In this document: in pieces, positions 26,484 to 38,300 of the stretch
Layout: the number at the start of each line of letters is the position of its first letter
Numbering within the stretch: the first letter of the stretch is position 1
NCBI RefSeq assembly: GCF_963662255.1
Contig: NC_085046.1
Coordinates: forward strand, 100,147,324-100,211,323
Reading direction: 5' to 3'
Source of the DNA: Cinclus cinclus
Taxonomy: Eukaryota > Chordata > Aves > Passeriformes > Cinclidae
Length of the DNA: 64,000 nt
The notes under the pieces: model-generated
The model's input: only the letters and a program-made list of their open reading frames with translations
Told to the model about the DNA's origin: nothing
Databases searched by the model: none
Program-made: the position numbers and the translations under genes

Positions 26484-26788
26484 CTAGAAGCTCTATATAA
26501 TGGAAGAATTTCCTTGTTATGGATTTAAATTAATAATCTCATAGGTATCAGTAGAGAGATAACTTAAATGCATCTTATTCCATAGGAAGGGTGGGGATAA
26601 TAACCGCCTATTTTCTCTGTTTTGGAGTAATAAATGACAGAGTAGCATGGAGTAATAAATGACAGAGTAGCACCTTGACTGGTGCCTGATGCCAGTGGAC
26701 AATCCTGTTAGAAAAACAGAGAAATTGGCTGGTTATATGGAATGCACTAAGAGACTTTGCAATAAGAAACAGTGAGCGCCATGAATAA
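26484..26788. other. Spacer between CR1 and LTR
   Basis: About 305 bp of AT-rich sequence between the CR1 terminus and the LTR start. Apart from the 25-bp tandem duplication it contains nothing I recognise. Confidence 0.7.
26624..26673. repeat. 25-bp tandem duplication
   Basis: A 25-base unit beginning 'ggagtaataaatgacagagt' occurs twice in direct head-to-tail order (26624-26648 and 26649-26673), differing only at the last base. It lies about 115 bp upstream of the solo LTR and about 140 bp downstream of a CR1 3' end. The near identity of the copies indicates a recent local duplication, most simply by replication slippage. Confidence 0.95.
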
Positions 26789-27483
26789 TGTTGAGGGTTA
26801 GTTCTCTCCCTTTTCCCTCTGTGGAATTTTCCCCATTGTCATGCTAAGATACCTGTTGACTGGGCCCTGGTGACAAGGGGGAGGGGACGGGAGGGAAGAG
26901 GGAACCCCGCGAGATTCAAACAGCCAGAAGAGGAAGCGGAAGGCTGGGCCTCGGCCCATTTCCCCCGCGGAGTTCGGACGAGAAGGACGATCACCGCCTC
27001 TCCTCCATCTCTGCCATCCCAGCGTCGGGAAACCACCATCGGACCCTGCCCGGCTGTCTTCTCGCTGTGAACTACCACCATCCAGCACTCTGCTGAGCAC
27101 CAGGACCCACACCGTGAGCGGAGAGCTCTCTCTCCATCTCTCTCTCCCCCTGGGACAGCGCTGCCATCACCCCCAGCCCTCCTGCGGCTCTGCGGGACCC
27201 GCCCGCCCCCAGCACCGGGAACTGCAGCTCAGGGAAAAGGTGCCTGCAGCCAAAAAACACTGGGACTGAGTTACTGTTCTGTTTGTGGGTAATTTCATAG
27301 CTGTTGTTGTTCTTGTTTGTCGTGTTAGATATACTAGTAAAGAACTGTTATTCCTACCCCCATATCTTTGCCTGAGAGCTCTCTTAATTCCAAAATTATA
27401 ATAATCGGAAGAATCACGTTTTTTTCAGTCCAAAGGGAAGCTTCTGCTTTCCTTAGCAAACACCTGTCTTTCAAACCAAGACA
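26789..27483 (+). mobile_element. Solo LTR of an endogenous retrovirus
   Basis: A sharply bounded GC-rich, CpG-containing island of about 695 bp inside AT-rich DNA. It begins TGTTGAGGG and ends AAGACA, giving the TG...CA termini of retroviral LTRs. The flanking pentamers are AATAA on the left and AATAC on the right, consistent with a 5-bp target-site duplication carrying one substitution, as in ERVL-like elements. A variant polyadenylation signal AGTAAA (27336-27341) near the 3' side, after a T-rich stretch, supports plus orientation. No primer-binding site, gag, pol or env sequence follows, so this is a solo LTR produced by LTR-LTR recombination. I associate its 3' part with a passerine LTR family, from memory only. 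The four open frames inside it (up to 104 codons) reflect GC richness and are not genes. Confidence 0.82.
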
Positions 27484-30400
27484 AATACCCTTTAAAATCT
27501 GGCTCTTTATGTCCTATTGTCATTAAACTTCTTATGGCAGGATTGGATTTTCTCTTTCTGTATACAGGGAATAGCAGGAATGCCTTGTTAAGGGTAAGTA
27601 CAACTTTTCAATAACAGTCCATTTCATGAGGATTTTTACAAGTGAGCTTTCCACCAAATCTATAGGAGTACTAATCTGAATATGGTGTCACACATACCTT
27701 AGCTATGGGAAAGCTGTAATTCATCCATAGAATGCCAAGTGGATTGCTGAAATACAGACAAACCACAAACTGACATTTTTTTCTCCTATTTAAGCAGCTT
27801 TCTTAGGAGAGCAAGTTGTTAGTCCAGAACATGTAAAACAGGAAAAAGGACCAAAAAATATTATGAATATATGAAAGAATGGCTAAAAGGTGACTAATGA
27901 AATGAACTCAGGTTGTACAGTATAATTAAGAAGCTTGTTACAAGAATTACAAGAGTAACACCTATAAACCATTGATGCAGTAGTAAAGAAAAGACTGTTT
28001 TCCCAGGGCAAGCTATTATTTCTTAAACCTCTTTTCCTGAATATTTTTCAACTTGGCAAATATTTTTTTTTTAAATGAAAATTCCATTTTCTTGCTTACC
28101 CTCATTTTCAGGTTTAAATTAGCATGGTAATTCCAAGCCATTTTGGAGGAGTGCGTGTGAGTGGAGATTCTACAGTAATTGGTGAACTTCTCTTACTACA
28201 TGTTTCCTTTTAAATATGAAATGATTTACAGCCGTGCTTCCCTTTAACCCTGGACTGGATGCACTTTACAAAGTGTGACATCATTGTTACTTACACTTAA
28301 AACATAAGAAAGGGAAGGACAAGTAATTAACAGCATATTGAAACTGGATTCTTGGGAGGTATCAGGGTTGCCTTGGCTGTTCTTGGACACTCAATCTTTC
28401 TGAGTCTGCACAAACCCTATTGTTTGTTGCTGGAGAAAGAAGAGCTTTGTGTCAGTATGCATGCACTTCAGGATAGTCACATCTGCTTCATTCAGTTTTG
28501 ATACATGATCTCTGGATTGGACACATGTTCTTTTGACTATTTATTAATTAGGCAGTCATTTGCAGCATGCTGTGCACCCTGCTTTAGCCAGCTTGAACTA
28601 CTGGCCTTTTTCACAAAGCTGCTTGTTACCTAGTCCGTGTTAGCTGGTGTTCTCTGTTGCTGTTGCCTAAATCATGCTGAATGGGAGATCTCAGATTATA
28701 TGTTTGAATGCTGGGGTTCCTTCACATCTCTGTGTGCTTTCTGGGTTGCTAGGACAATGTTGAGCTAACATCCGTATCAGTTGACAATGGATGGGTCAGC
28801 CAACTGTGAAACCTATAAAACTGGGTCAAGAATAGTTCTGCCCAACCCAGCAAGAGCAGGGCTTGAGCCAAAGGAAATAATCTTTTCCCTTGGCTATTCA
28901 TTTTCTTATAAATGTAGAGCTTATTGTACCAGATTCATGAAAGGTAAAATCAAAGCCTGTATGAGCAAATGTAATGATTATTAAAACAGGAAAATACTAT
29001 TGATATTGGAACAGCCTTTGGTGCTTTTAGGGTAGAGTTGAACTGATCCTGAATTTATCTGGCAGTGTGTGAAAGCTGATCCACTTACTTGTATTCAAGC
29101 TCTAGGTTCAATAATAAGAACATTTTTTGAGAAATACATTGGAAAATATTACAGCTATTTTGAAACTACATCAGCTCACATATGTTCTGAAATATTAACT
29201 TGGCATGTTCCCTCCTGATTGCTTTGTAAAACATTTTACTCTTGTGACTGTCTGGTTCTAGAGCATTTGTGCTATTGACATGCATGGTTACTTTCTTATT
29301 TTCTACGCAAGCTCATCAGGGCAGTGCTTGATGTTGGCCTGTTTGTGCAGCATGCACCACAATGAGTTGATGTTCTTGGTTTGTTCACAGAGACAGTGAA
29401 ATAAGAATTACTAATGAAAATTGAAGTGAGAGTGTAAAAATGACTGAAGACGGATTCTTAGAGGATGGGTTTCTTTTGTTCAAAAGAAATGGCCAGCAAG
29501 TGAAGAAGAGTGGTTCAGATTGAACTGAGTGTCTGTATTAGTACTGTTCACTAATGAATGATGTAGATTTCAGTAACATCAAAAAATACTTTGCATCCTT
29601 TTAAAAGAACTTTTTTCCAGTGCAATTCTAATTCTGAATAAGAAGAGTACTTTTGCTTTGTGTTCATTTGTTGGGGAAGGATCTATCTTCAGCACTGCCA
29701 ATCAAGGCACTTTTAAAACTTTATTCTTAGGTATCAAAATTCTTAAGAGTTGTGTGTAAATATCTGTTTTTGGTTGACTTCATACAGTCCCTCCTTTTCA
29801 TTAATGGGAAAGATGCCAGAGCAGAAGTGCTTATAATCTTTTCCTTGCAAATTTTAAATTTTTACCTTACAAGCATTAATAATGTCCAATATTACTTGTG
29901 CAAATATTGCCATAAAAACCATAGGAAACTATTCTAATTATTAAAAGTTTACAGGACTAGAGTTTCTCCAGTTCTTTCCTTAGTTTTAGTCATGCTACAC
30001 TTATAAATTCTATTGCAACACTTTTGGAAGTATACATTAATTGCTGACTGAAAAGTATTACTCTTCAGAAGATTATTCTTCAGTAGCTGTTGTACAGACA
30101 TTGAGACTGACTCCCTCCACAGAAACACCTGCATTTAATTTAGATAATACTAAGTTTGTTTTTTTTTTTGCTTGGATTTCACACGGATAAAAAAACTACC
30201 TACTTTCAATATGTGCAGTGTATTGGTTGTTAAATGCATAAGGGGTTTTTATGGCATGTCCATTGCAATTTGATGGCTCGCTGATACTTCTGCTGTTTCA
30301 CTGAAGAATGGTAACTGAACTTGTGAGCTGAAAGATTGTTTTGAGTTAAAGAAATATTCTGGTTTTGTAATTTGCTGTGAGCTTGCTGATGGGTGGAGGT

Positions 30401-31089
30401 CTGATTGTTTTATGTGTTTGAGAACATAAAAGAGAAGAACTGAAAATTGGCATTTGAAGATTTGCATCTAAGAATTTCCTGCCTTCCCTCTCTCTTCAAA
30501 GTGTAAGACAATAAACATCCATTTTATATTAATACTGGATTTTTAGAGAATGCTCCATATTCTAGAAGGCAAAAAGCGTCGCTGAAAAAAAAAAAGTCAG
30601 ATGTTCTTGGGTGTCCTTGCTGTGGCATGTGAATGTACACATCAGGAACTAGTCCCAGCTCCGCTGAGTAAACACGACTCACGCACAGCAGGAAATAGAT
30701 ACCCACTGTCTAATGCTATCTCAAAACCTTTTAATTGCATGTGAATCCAGCACACTTGTAACTGGCAATAGGGTGCCATTCACATGAGAGGGTAACTTCT
30801 TTTCTTTCTGAAGTTGTGTATTTTCTGGATTGTTTGGTTTTGGTAAAAAATTCTTCTGCAGTTGGCCATAATCAATCCCTCGTACTATGCAATTCCTTGC
30901 TTCATTTCATTTAGTTCACAAACCTTTCTTTTAACTTCATTTTCTATAAATTTTTCCTATAAATCAGAGACTAATCCATTCTAAGGCCAGTTCAGGGGTT
31001 TTTTCTTATAAAATCTGTCAGAAAGAATACCTTAGAGCATTTATAGCTATGTCTAACTAGGAAGAGCCATCACATGGGTTCCTCAGGCG
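27484..31089. other. Gene-free AT-rich stretch
   Basis: No gene could be supported. Open frames are at most 72 codons and show no domains. No recognisable retroelement is present. The interval 30540-30720 contains several CpGs in otherwise AT-rich DNA and could be a regulatory or conserved block, but nothing beyond composition supports that. Confidence 0.65.
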
Positions 31090-32968
31090 ATGATGCAGAA
31101 TCACTACAGGATCACTAGGCTGGAAGAGACCTTCAAGATCATCGAGTCTAACCCATGCCCTAACACCTCAACTAAACCATGGCAACAAGTGCCACATCCA
31201 ATCTTTTTTTAAACACATCCAGGGATGGTAACTTCACCAACTCCCCAGTCAGACCATTCCAGTATTATATCACTCTGTCCATAGAAAACTTTTTTTCCTA
31301 ATATCCAACCTGTATTTCCCTTGGTGCATCTTAAGACCGTGTCCTCTCATTCTGTCAGTTGCTGCCTGGAGAAAGAGTCCAACCCCCACCTGACTACAGG
31401 AAGTTGTAAAGAGTGATAAGGTCACCCCTGAGTCTCCTTTTCTCCAGGCTGAACAACTCCAGCTCCCTCAGCCATTCCTCACAGGGCTTGTGTTCCAAGC
31501 CCCTCCCCAGTCTTGCTGCCCTTCTCTGGATGCCCTCAAGTGTCTCAACGTCCTTCTAAACTGAGGGGCCCAGAACTGGACACAGCTCCCAAGGTGTGGC
31601 CTCACCAGTGCTGAGTACAGGGGAAGAATGACCTCCCTGCTCCTGCTGGCCACACCATTCCTGATCCAGGCCAGGATTCCATTGGCCTTCTTGGCCACCA
31701 GGGCACACTGCTGGCTCATGTTCAGTCAGGCTGTCGACCAACACCCCCAGGTCCCTTTCTGCCTGGGCACTGTCCAGCCACACCGTCCCCAGCCTATAGC
31801 ACTGCAGGGGGTTACTGTGGCCAAAATGCAGGACTCAGCATTTGGATTTATTAAACTTCATCCCACTGGACACTCCCCATATATCCAGCCGTTCCAGGTG
31901 TCTCTGCAGAGCTCTCCTACCTTCCAACAGGTAGATACATGCTCCCAGTTTAGTATCATCTGCAAATTTACTAATGAAAGACTTATCCATGTCATCAATG
32001 AAAATATTGAACAGGACTGGCCCCAGCACAGACCCCTGGGGGACACCACTGGTGACTGATCCCCAGCTGAATGCAGCACTGTTCACCATCACTCTCTGGG
32101 CCCAGCCATCCAGCCAGTTCTTAACCCAGCACAGAGTGCTCCTGTCCAAGCCATGGCCTGCCAGCTTTCCCAGGAGTGTGCTGTGGGAGAGAGTGTCAAA
32201 GGCCTTGCTGAAATCCAATAGACAGTACCCACAGCCCTTCCCACATCCACCAGGTGGGTCACCTGGTCATAAAAAGAGACCAGGTTGGTCAAACACAATC
32301 TACCCCTCCTAAACCAATGATGGCTGGGTCTGATCCCCTGGCCATGCTGTAGGTACTGCGTGATGGCACTCAATATAAACTGTTCCATAACCTTACCTGG
32401 TACTGAAGTCAGGCTAACTGGACTGTAATCACCAAGATCCTCCTTCCCACCCTTTTTGTGAATAGGTGTCACAATGGCCAGCAACCAGTGAGCCAGGACT
32501 GCTGGTAAATGATGGAGAGCTGCTTCACAAGCTCATCTGCCAGCTCTCCATCACCCTTGGATGGATCCCATCTGGCCCATCTGATTTATGAACATCCAAC
32601 TGGCTCAGCAGTTCTCTGACTGCCTTGTCCTAGATAACAAGGGGACCATTCTGCTCCCTGACACATCTACCAGCCCAGGAGGGCAGTTGTCCTGAGGACA
32701 AGCCGTCCTCCCACTAAAGACTGAGGCAAAGAAGTTGTTAAGCACTTCCGCCTTCTCCTCATCTGCAGTTACTAAATTCCTTCTTGCATCCAATAGAGAA
32801 TAAAGATTGGTCTTACTCTTCCTTTTGCCATTAATTTATTTGTAAAAACAATTTTTATTATCCTTTACAAAAGTTTCCAAATTAAGTTTGAACTGAGCTT
32901 AGGTTTTTTCTACATGCCCTAACAACCCCTTAAATACTTCCTGAGAGACCTGACCCCTGAAAAGAGGG
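31090..32968 (-). mobile_element. CR1 LINE, 5'-truncated, about 1.9 kb
   Basis: The largest mobile element in the window, inserted in reverse orientation. Its 3' end is at the left: degenerate terminal sequence ('cagaatcactacaggatcac', about 31095-31114) is followed by 'ggctggaagagaccttcaag', the reverse complement of the CR1 tail. Reading leftward on the minus strand, the element starts at about 32968 between the endonuclease and reverse transcriptase regions, crosses the reverse transcriptase, and ends with the 3' UTR. The right boundary is where CR1 similarity stops. Full CR1s are about 4.5 kb and encode an endonuclease plus reverse transcriptase, so most of the 5' half is absent. Frameshifts and stops show it is inactive. 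Confidence 0.95.
31468..32793 (-). pseudogene. CR1 ORF2 reverse transcriptase remnant
   Basis: Pieces of the CR1 reverse transcriptase lie in different frames. 32793-32605 carries the linker before the polymerase (EEKAEVLNNFFASVF). 32484-32218 carries the first fingers motifs (VTPIHKKGG, PVSLTSVPGKVMEQF). 32218-31835 carries motif A (FSKAFD, about 32212-32195), [11 protein letters not shown] (about 32050-32018) and the catalytic FADD box (about 31966-31955), then ends in a stop after FNKSKC. 31719-31468 carries the C-terminal thumb region ([19 protein letters not shown]). In a live element the enzyme primes reverse transcription at the insertion site. Here at least one frameshift falls just before motif A (near 32219), with further breaks downstream. 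The FADD aspartates are intact, but the protein cannot be made. Confidence 0.92.
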
Positions 32969-34614
32969 CTCCACTTGCACGGTTGAGAATGGAGCATTGT
33001 GCAGTCTTTCAGAGCTTGCAGCCAAATACCACAAGTAGTTATGTGGATCTGGCTGTGTCCCCAAAGTAGGTGGTTACATTTCTCCAAGGGCAGGGTATGC
33101 TGCTGGGCCTTTTAACTGGTCCCTGTGCTGGAGAGCTCCAGTCACTGGGAAGGGCAGGATGCAGCTGTTTACTTCCAGTTGTTCTTGGTACATCATTTGC
33201 TTAATTTTTACAGCCATTTTTGGCACTAATAAATGTGAAATAGGGATTTTATTGTTGAAGAAACAGCATTTGCTTTGTTGCGAACAGTAAAGAGCAAAGA
33301 TATTTTTTAATTTTTTTTTTCTCATTTCAGCATGTTCTTTAAAGCTCCTCTTTTTTCCTACTGTGACTTACTTATCTGGTGTTGCTTGGTGAATGCTGGT
33401 CCCCAAGTCAATAAATGTGGTTTTGGAGGCTTTTCCTTTCTGAAATGAGTGTATGCTTGTCTTTAAAAAATGAATTATTCACACCGTCAAATAAACAGCA
33501 GTAAATCTTCATATGAACACCTCCAAAAATTGATATGTTTAAATAAACTGCCCTTATAAATAACATTTTACCCAGAGGTGGAATTAATTTACATCTGAAT
33601 GCCTGTAGGAATCTAAATATCATAAATAATATGAATAACCTTTTCTCTTTCTCCAAATAATAGAAGGTTTATAAAATACTGATAGCAATAGACTCATTAA
33701 GATAGGATCTGACTCTGTTTTGTAATACATTTCATTTATCATGTCTGGGCCAAACCTGCTCTGAGAACTTTTATGTATCAGCAAACAATGGTGCAGCTTT
33801 TTCTCCTTTTGAAAAAAAACACATTATTTCTAGGTCTGAGTTTGTTGAATGTGCTGTCATGCATTTAGTTAGTTATTCAGGGTAGCTTCATTTTTCCCTG
33901 GTGCTCTCAACCACACATATCGTGAAAATGTGACATAGAACACATGTATTTTTAATACAGCTTTCTAACTTTCTAGTTCACGTCTCTGGGGATAGAATAT
34001 ACCTGGCAAAGCTTCATTACAGAGTTTGCTTAAAGCCATGACACCCTTAGAAAAGCAAGAATAAGGGTACCACATCAGAAGTTACATATTTATGTATTTA
34101 TAATATACATGTCACTTCAAAATAACTATAGTCCAATTAGACCCAGAAAGCAATGTTGACTGAATAGTCATTGTGGCATAAAGGAGGAAATAATAGCCAG
34201 GATGCTGAAAACACTGTAAAAGAGTTTTGATTGGTGCAGATTACAAAACTGTAGTAAATCTTTTGTTATCTGTAGAGTTTGTGAAGAATAAGGAATGCAC
34301 CACTGAGAAAATAACCGGTAATGGGAGTTCTTACTTTAATTGCAGAAAATGAATGAAGGACTGTTCCCTTTAGAGAAAAAGCAGTCAGACTGGTATTTAA
34401 TTGATGGTTGGAGGTACTTTCAGCCAGAAGCACAAGACAGAGATATGTGTTTTTCATTAGTCCCTAATCCCTTCAGTTGCTCTGGTATGCTAAGAAAGCA
34501 AATTTACAGTGGAAATTAACGCACTGTGTTTTCCTATTTCTGTGAGTGCTTGTGTTTTGTGCATGTAAACACATTTCTCGCCAAACTGACATGTCAGGAC
34601 ATGGACAGACATGG
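32969..34614. other. Gene-free stretch between two CR1 copies
   Basis: No gene could be supported. A pyrimidine tract ending in CAG at about 33330 looks like a splice acceptor, but the only long frame after it has no domain and no strong donor. No other repeat was recognised. Confidence 0.6.
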
Positions 34615-35222
34615 ACCTGATGGATGGTCAACAGCTCAATGTCTGGATGGAGATCAGTGATGAGTGATGCTCCCCAGCAGTCCATACTGGGACCAGTCCT
34701 GTTTAATATCTTCATCAATAACATCAAATGTAGGATTAAGTACAGCCCCAGGAAGTTTGCAAGTGACCAAGCTGAGAGGTGCAGTTGATTAACTTTAAGG
34801 GAGGGATGTCATCCAAAGGGACCTTGACAGGCTTGAGGAGCAGGCCTGGGCAAAGCTCCCAAGTTTAACAAGTCCAAGTGCAAGATGCTGTACCTGGGTG
34901 AGGGCAATCCCAGACATCAGCACAGACTGTGAGAGGAATTTATTGAGAACAGACCTGTGGAGAAGGATTTTGGTTTTTCATGGATAAAAATCTGGACATG
35001 ACCTAGCACTGTTCATATGCAGTCTAGAAGACCAATTGTATTCTGGGCTGCATCAAAAGCAGCGTGGGCACCAGGGAGAGGGAGGGCATTCTGCCCCTCT
35101 ACACCATTCTGGTGAGACCCTACCTGGAGTGTTGCATCCAGCTTTGAGGTCTCCTGCACAGGAAGGACATGGACCTGTTGGCGAAGGGAAGAGAGAGGAA
35201 GAGGAGACTCCAGAGGGATCTT
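34615..35222 (+). mobile_element. CR1 LINE fragment, reverse transcriptase region
   Basis: A forward CR1 fragment covering part of the reverse transcriptase and the thumb region. It runs from the 'gatggatggtcaacagctc' block (about 34619) through 'ggaccagtcctgtttaatatc' (about 34690) and 'gggctgcatcaaaagcagcgtgg' type sequence (about 35045) to 'acctggagtgttgcatccag' (about 35122). The catalytic FADD box reads FASD (about 34756-34767), so the second-sphere aspartate pair is broken, and the frame is interrupted throughout. After about 35185 the sequence jumps to a later part of the element and then stops being CR1. Both the 5' end and the terminal octamers are missing. The missing 3' end is unusual for CR1 and implies a later deletion. 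Confidence 0.92.
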
Positions 35223-35318
35223 TTTCCCTTCCCTGTGACAATAAATACAGTGAAGTAAGATGATATGCTTTCATGGAAAATGACTTGTCTATGGCTATCT
35301 GTTGATAAAAATCAAATG

Positions 35319-35353
35319 AAACAAAATAAAATAAAAATAGAGTAAAATAAAAT
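35319..35353 (+). repeat. Degenerate (AAAAT)n tract
   Basis: Imperfect AAAAT/AAAAC pentamers with an interrupting 'agagt'. Simple A-rich repeat lying about 100 bp after the CR1 fragment, but not its tail, since CR1 elements end in an octamer and not in poly-A. Confidence 0.8.
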
Positions 35354-38300
35354 CACAGAAAATTTTACCTCACAGATTAACTTTGTCATTATTTTACCAT
35401 GCAGACATTTGCATTCAGAGGCTTAGAATCTATATATCGAGGGTTAATTTACTTTGAATGTTCTCACATAGTAGTATAAAACAATATTGGAAAAGGCAGC
35501 AAATGAAGGAAACGGCGAGACTGTAAATGGTGCCACAAAAGAAGGACTGTTCTTAGGCTCCAAGATTATGCTTTGTTCCCCTTGGAGGAAAGATCTGGAC
35601 CAAAACAGGATGAAGAAGTTGGCTTTCTGGATTTGAAACTGCACCAATATTAGATAGTGATGAAGGATATCACTCTTTATTATCCCACATCATCAGACTT
35701 TACAAGCTCAGGATTATTAAGATCTACAAGAACTTAATTTACAGCATCTATAAGAACTTGCTGCAATATATTGAGCTGATTTGGAAAGTGTTATCTTTAC
35801 CTAAGTTCACACACTCAATTGCTAGATGATTCAGAAGAGCATCACAAAGTTAAATGTTTAGACTGAAGCCTGGAAAGTAAAACAAGCAGTGGATATAGGA
35901 ATGTTATGCTTCTGTTACAAGTGCTGTTTAATCTGACCTTGATGACTGTTTTATTTAAAACTTGTTATAATGCATTTTTCTTAGCAGAATTGCAAAGAAT
36001 GTACTTAGACACTGTATTCCTACCTTGCTACTCTTTGTGCAATATTCTGTTTATCAGCTTCTTCCCTTCTGCAGCAAGCCAGCTTATTTTGCTGAATCAG
36101 AATAAAAGATTTATAGAAGCCTATCTTAAACAGTGTGCCAGTACTTGAAAAAATGCAGTGTTAAGAGTCTAGTATCTGGAGAGCTGGAGAGCTCCTTTTT
36201 TGCATAGCTTGCTTCTAGACCTTTAAAAAGCTGTGGTAGGTACATCAGATAATATTTAAGATGTAACGACAATAACTCCATACACTTGGAGTATATAAAC
36301 ATTTAAAATGCCATCTTTTAAAACATAAGGAAAGGAATTGACCCCTGGAGCTTTCATGATTCAATACTGTTAACATTCCAGCCTTCTTCTGCTGTTGAAC
36401 TCCCCTGGCCTTAAATATCTTTAAAATAAAGTTTCCAGACTTAGCACTGCCTGGTTTTGGTTGTACCTGAGAAGCCTAATGCACATATTGTCAAATAGGC
36501 AATAATATGAAATAATTTGAATGAACTGCTGTTTGAATCTGCTTTTCAGCTAGCACGTGACTCTTGAATTCATTTGGAATACAGATTCTTCTCTGTGCTT
36601 TGTTGATCTCATCACAGGGTTTGAAGTCACTAAATAGGAAGTCAGGTAAATCTGAGCTTTCCTTTGTTCAGCAGTCCTGAACTTGATCACTATTTTCTTA
36701 CAGGCTTTCAAAACTTCTTACAAACTGACAAACTGAAGAAGAAAAAGGGTTGGCTACATTGGTGATTGGACACAAACAGAAATGCATGTTGTTTTGTCTT
36801 CTTAAAAAGGATTTATGCTGTGATACAGCTCTAGGCATTCCCCTCCCTACCCTCCAAGGTAATTGAACCGATAAGAATCAAAAGATCTAACAAGGCTCAG
36901 AAAATTTGCAATCCTGCTTCACTGTCTAATTGCTCTGGAATATCTCCAGCTCCAAGGAATTCAGACAGCAACTTCTCACAGATGGCACATAAAGGAAATC
37001 AGAGATGCTTGGATTAACTTCCTCTCCTCCCCACTCTGTTTCCACAGCACATTGGTGGTCATTCCCCTGAAAACACTACACCTGTGCCCACATCAATTCC
37101 AAAATTTCACCCTCCAGTGCACTAAGTGGAGTCAAGGTCAAGAATAACATTTCATCCCTGTAAAATGAGAGGTGCACACATAATACAGTATTTGTGTCTG
37201 TATATGGCAGCTGGGTTTCTTTTTGTAAAAGCTGCCCATTGGCTTCCTTTACCTATTGAAAACAATGGCATTTAGGCTTGTCAGGAGTCCACAAGCATCT
37301 TCTAGTCTCAAGTAGAATTAATTTTCCTAGTGTCTGGCTTCTCTAGGACATGTAGAGAAGGTGCTCTATATGAAATCTAAAGTTCATGTCCATATTTTAG
37401 TTCAAATAAGGAATGGAAGAGACAGAGACATTGAAAGAGAATGTATGTAATGTTATAAAGAGAATGGGCATTCAAAGAGAGAAGAAATTAATCAGACAGA
37501 TTTTAGAGATAAATTCAGTGGTTAGTTAAGCTCTGTTTGAATATGATTATCTATTTGTGTTAAAAAGCAGATGTTTCTTAAAACTGGAAGACATCCTTTT
37601 TACCCAATATGGAATATTTAGCACTTCCATTTTCTGCCTGACTCCATTCATGGCCTCCATTCATGTGCTGAACTAGTTACTGCACAACATAGCCCAGTTT
37701 GACTCCCTAGTTTATAGTTCAGCGTTTCCAGTTATTTTTTTCCTGCTGGTTTGTATGCAAGCTTTTGACTTGGTCTTCTTTAAATTAGGAAGAACAGTAA
37801 CATATGTGATGCATTTCAGGGTCATTTAGTTGAATCTTATAGTTATAATATGGATTTTTATCAAAAATTAGGTTTGGGGGAATGGCAAAAGTGATTGAAG
37901 AACTTAGTCCCTGAACTCTTGCCTACTGAAGTTGTGATCTGCAGTCCAGAAAATTAGTATGAATATGCCACTTGACTTTTTGGAAGTTTCATCAGGAGTT
38001 TAAGCCAGTCACCCATAAATAGATAGCAACAGAAAGAAAAGACATAAGCAGATTTCCCTGCCTTTTGTATATGGGTTATGAAAAACTCATCTTGAATTTT
38101 TTATCCAAGGACATTTAGGCTAAACATGTCTGTCAGTCATTGCAATCTAAAAGATTAATTTAACACTGATGGCTTACATTCTGTATTCCTCCCTCCATTT
38201 TTGAGAGATTTGATATTCCATTGCCTGGCTTTTAGTAACCACTATAAGCCAATTAATCTCTTTATCTCCATTACTATAAGAGGGTCTTTTCTACTAGACA

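Noticed and set aside
26798..27260. Overlapping Arg/Gly/Pro-rich open frames on both strands
   Set aside because: They lie inside the GC-rich solo LTR, where stop codons are rare by composition.
31628..32059. 143-codon open frame on the plus strand
   Set aside because: It is antisense to the CR1 reverse transcriptase and 3' region, and the real coding history is on the minus strand.
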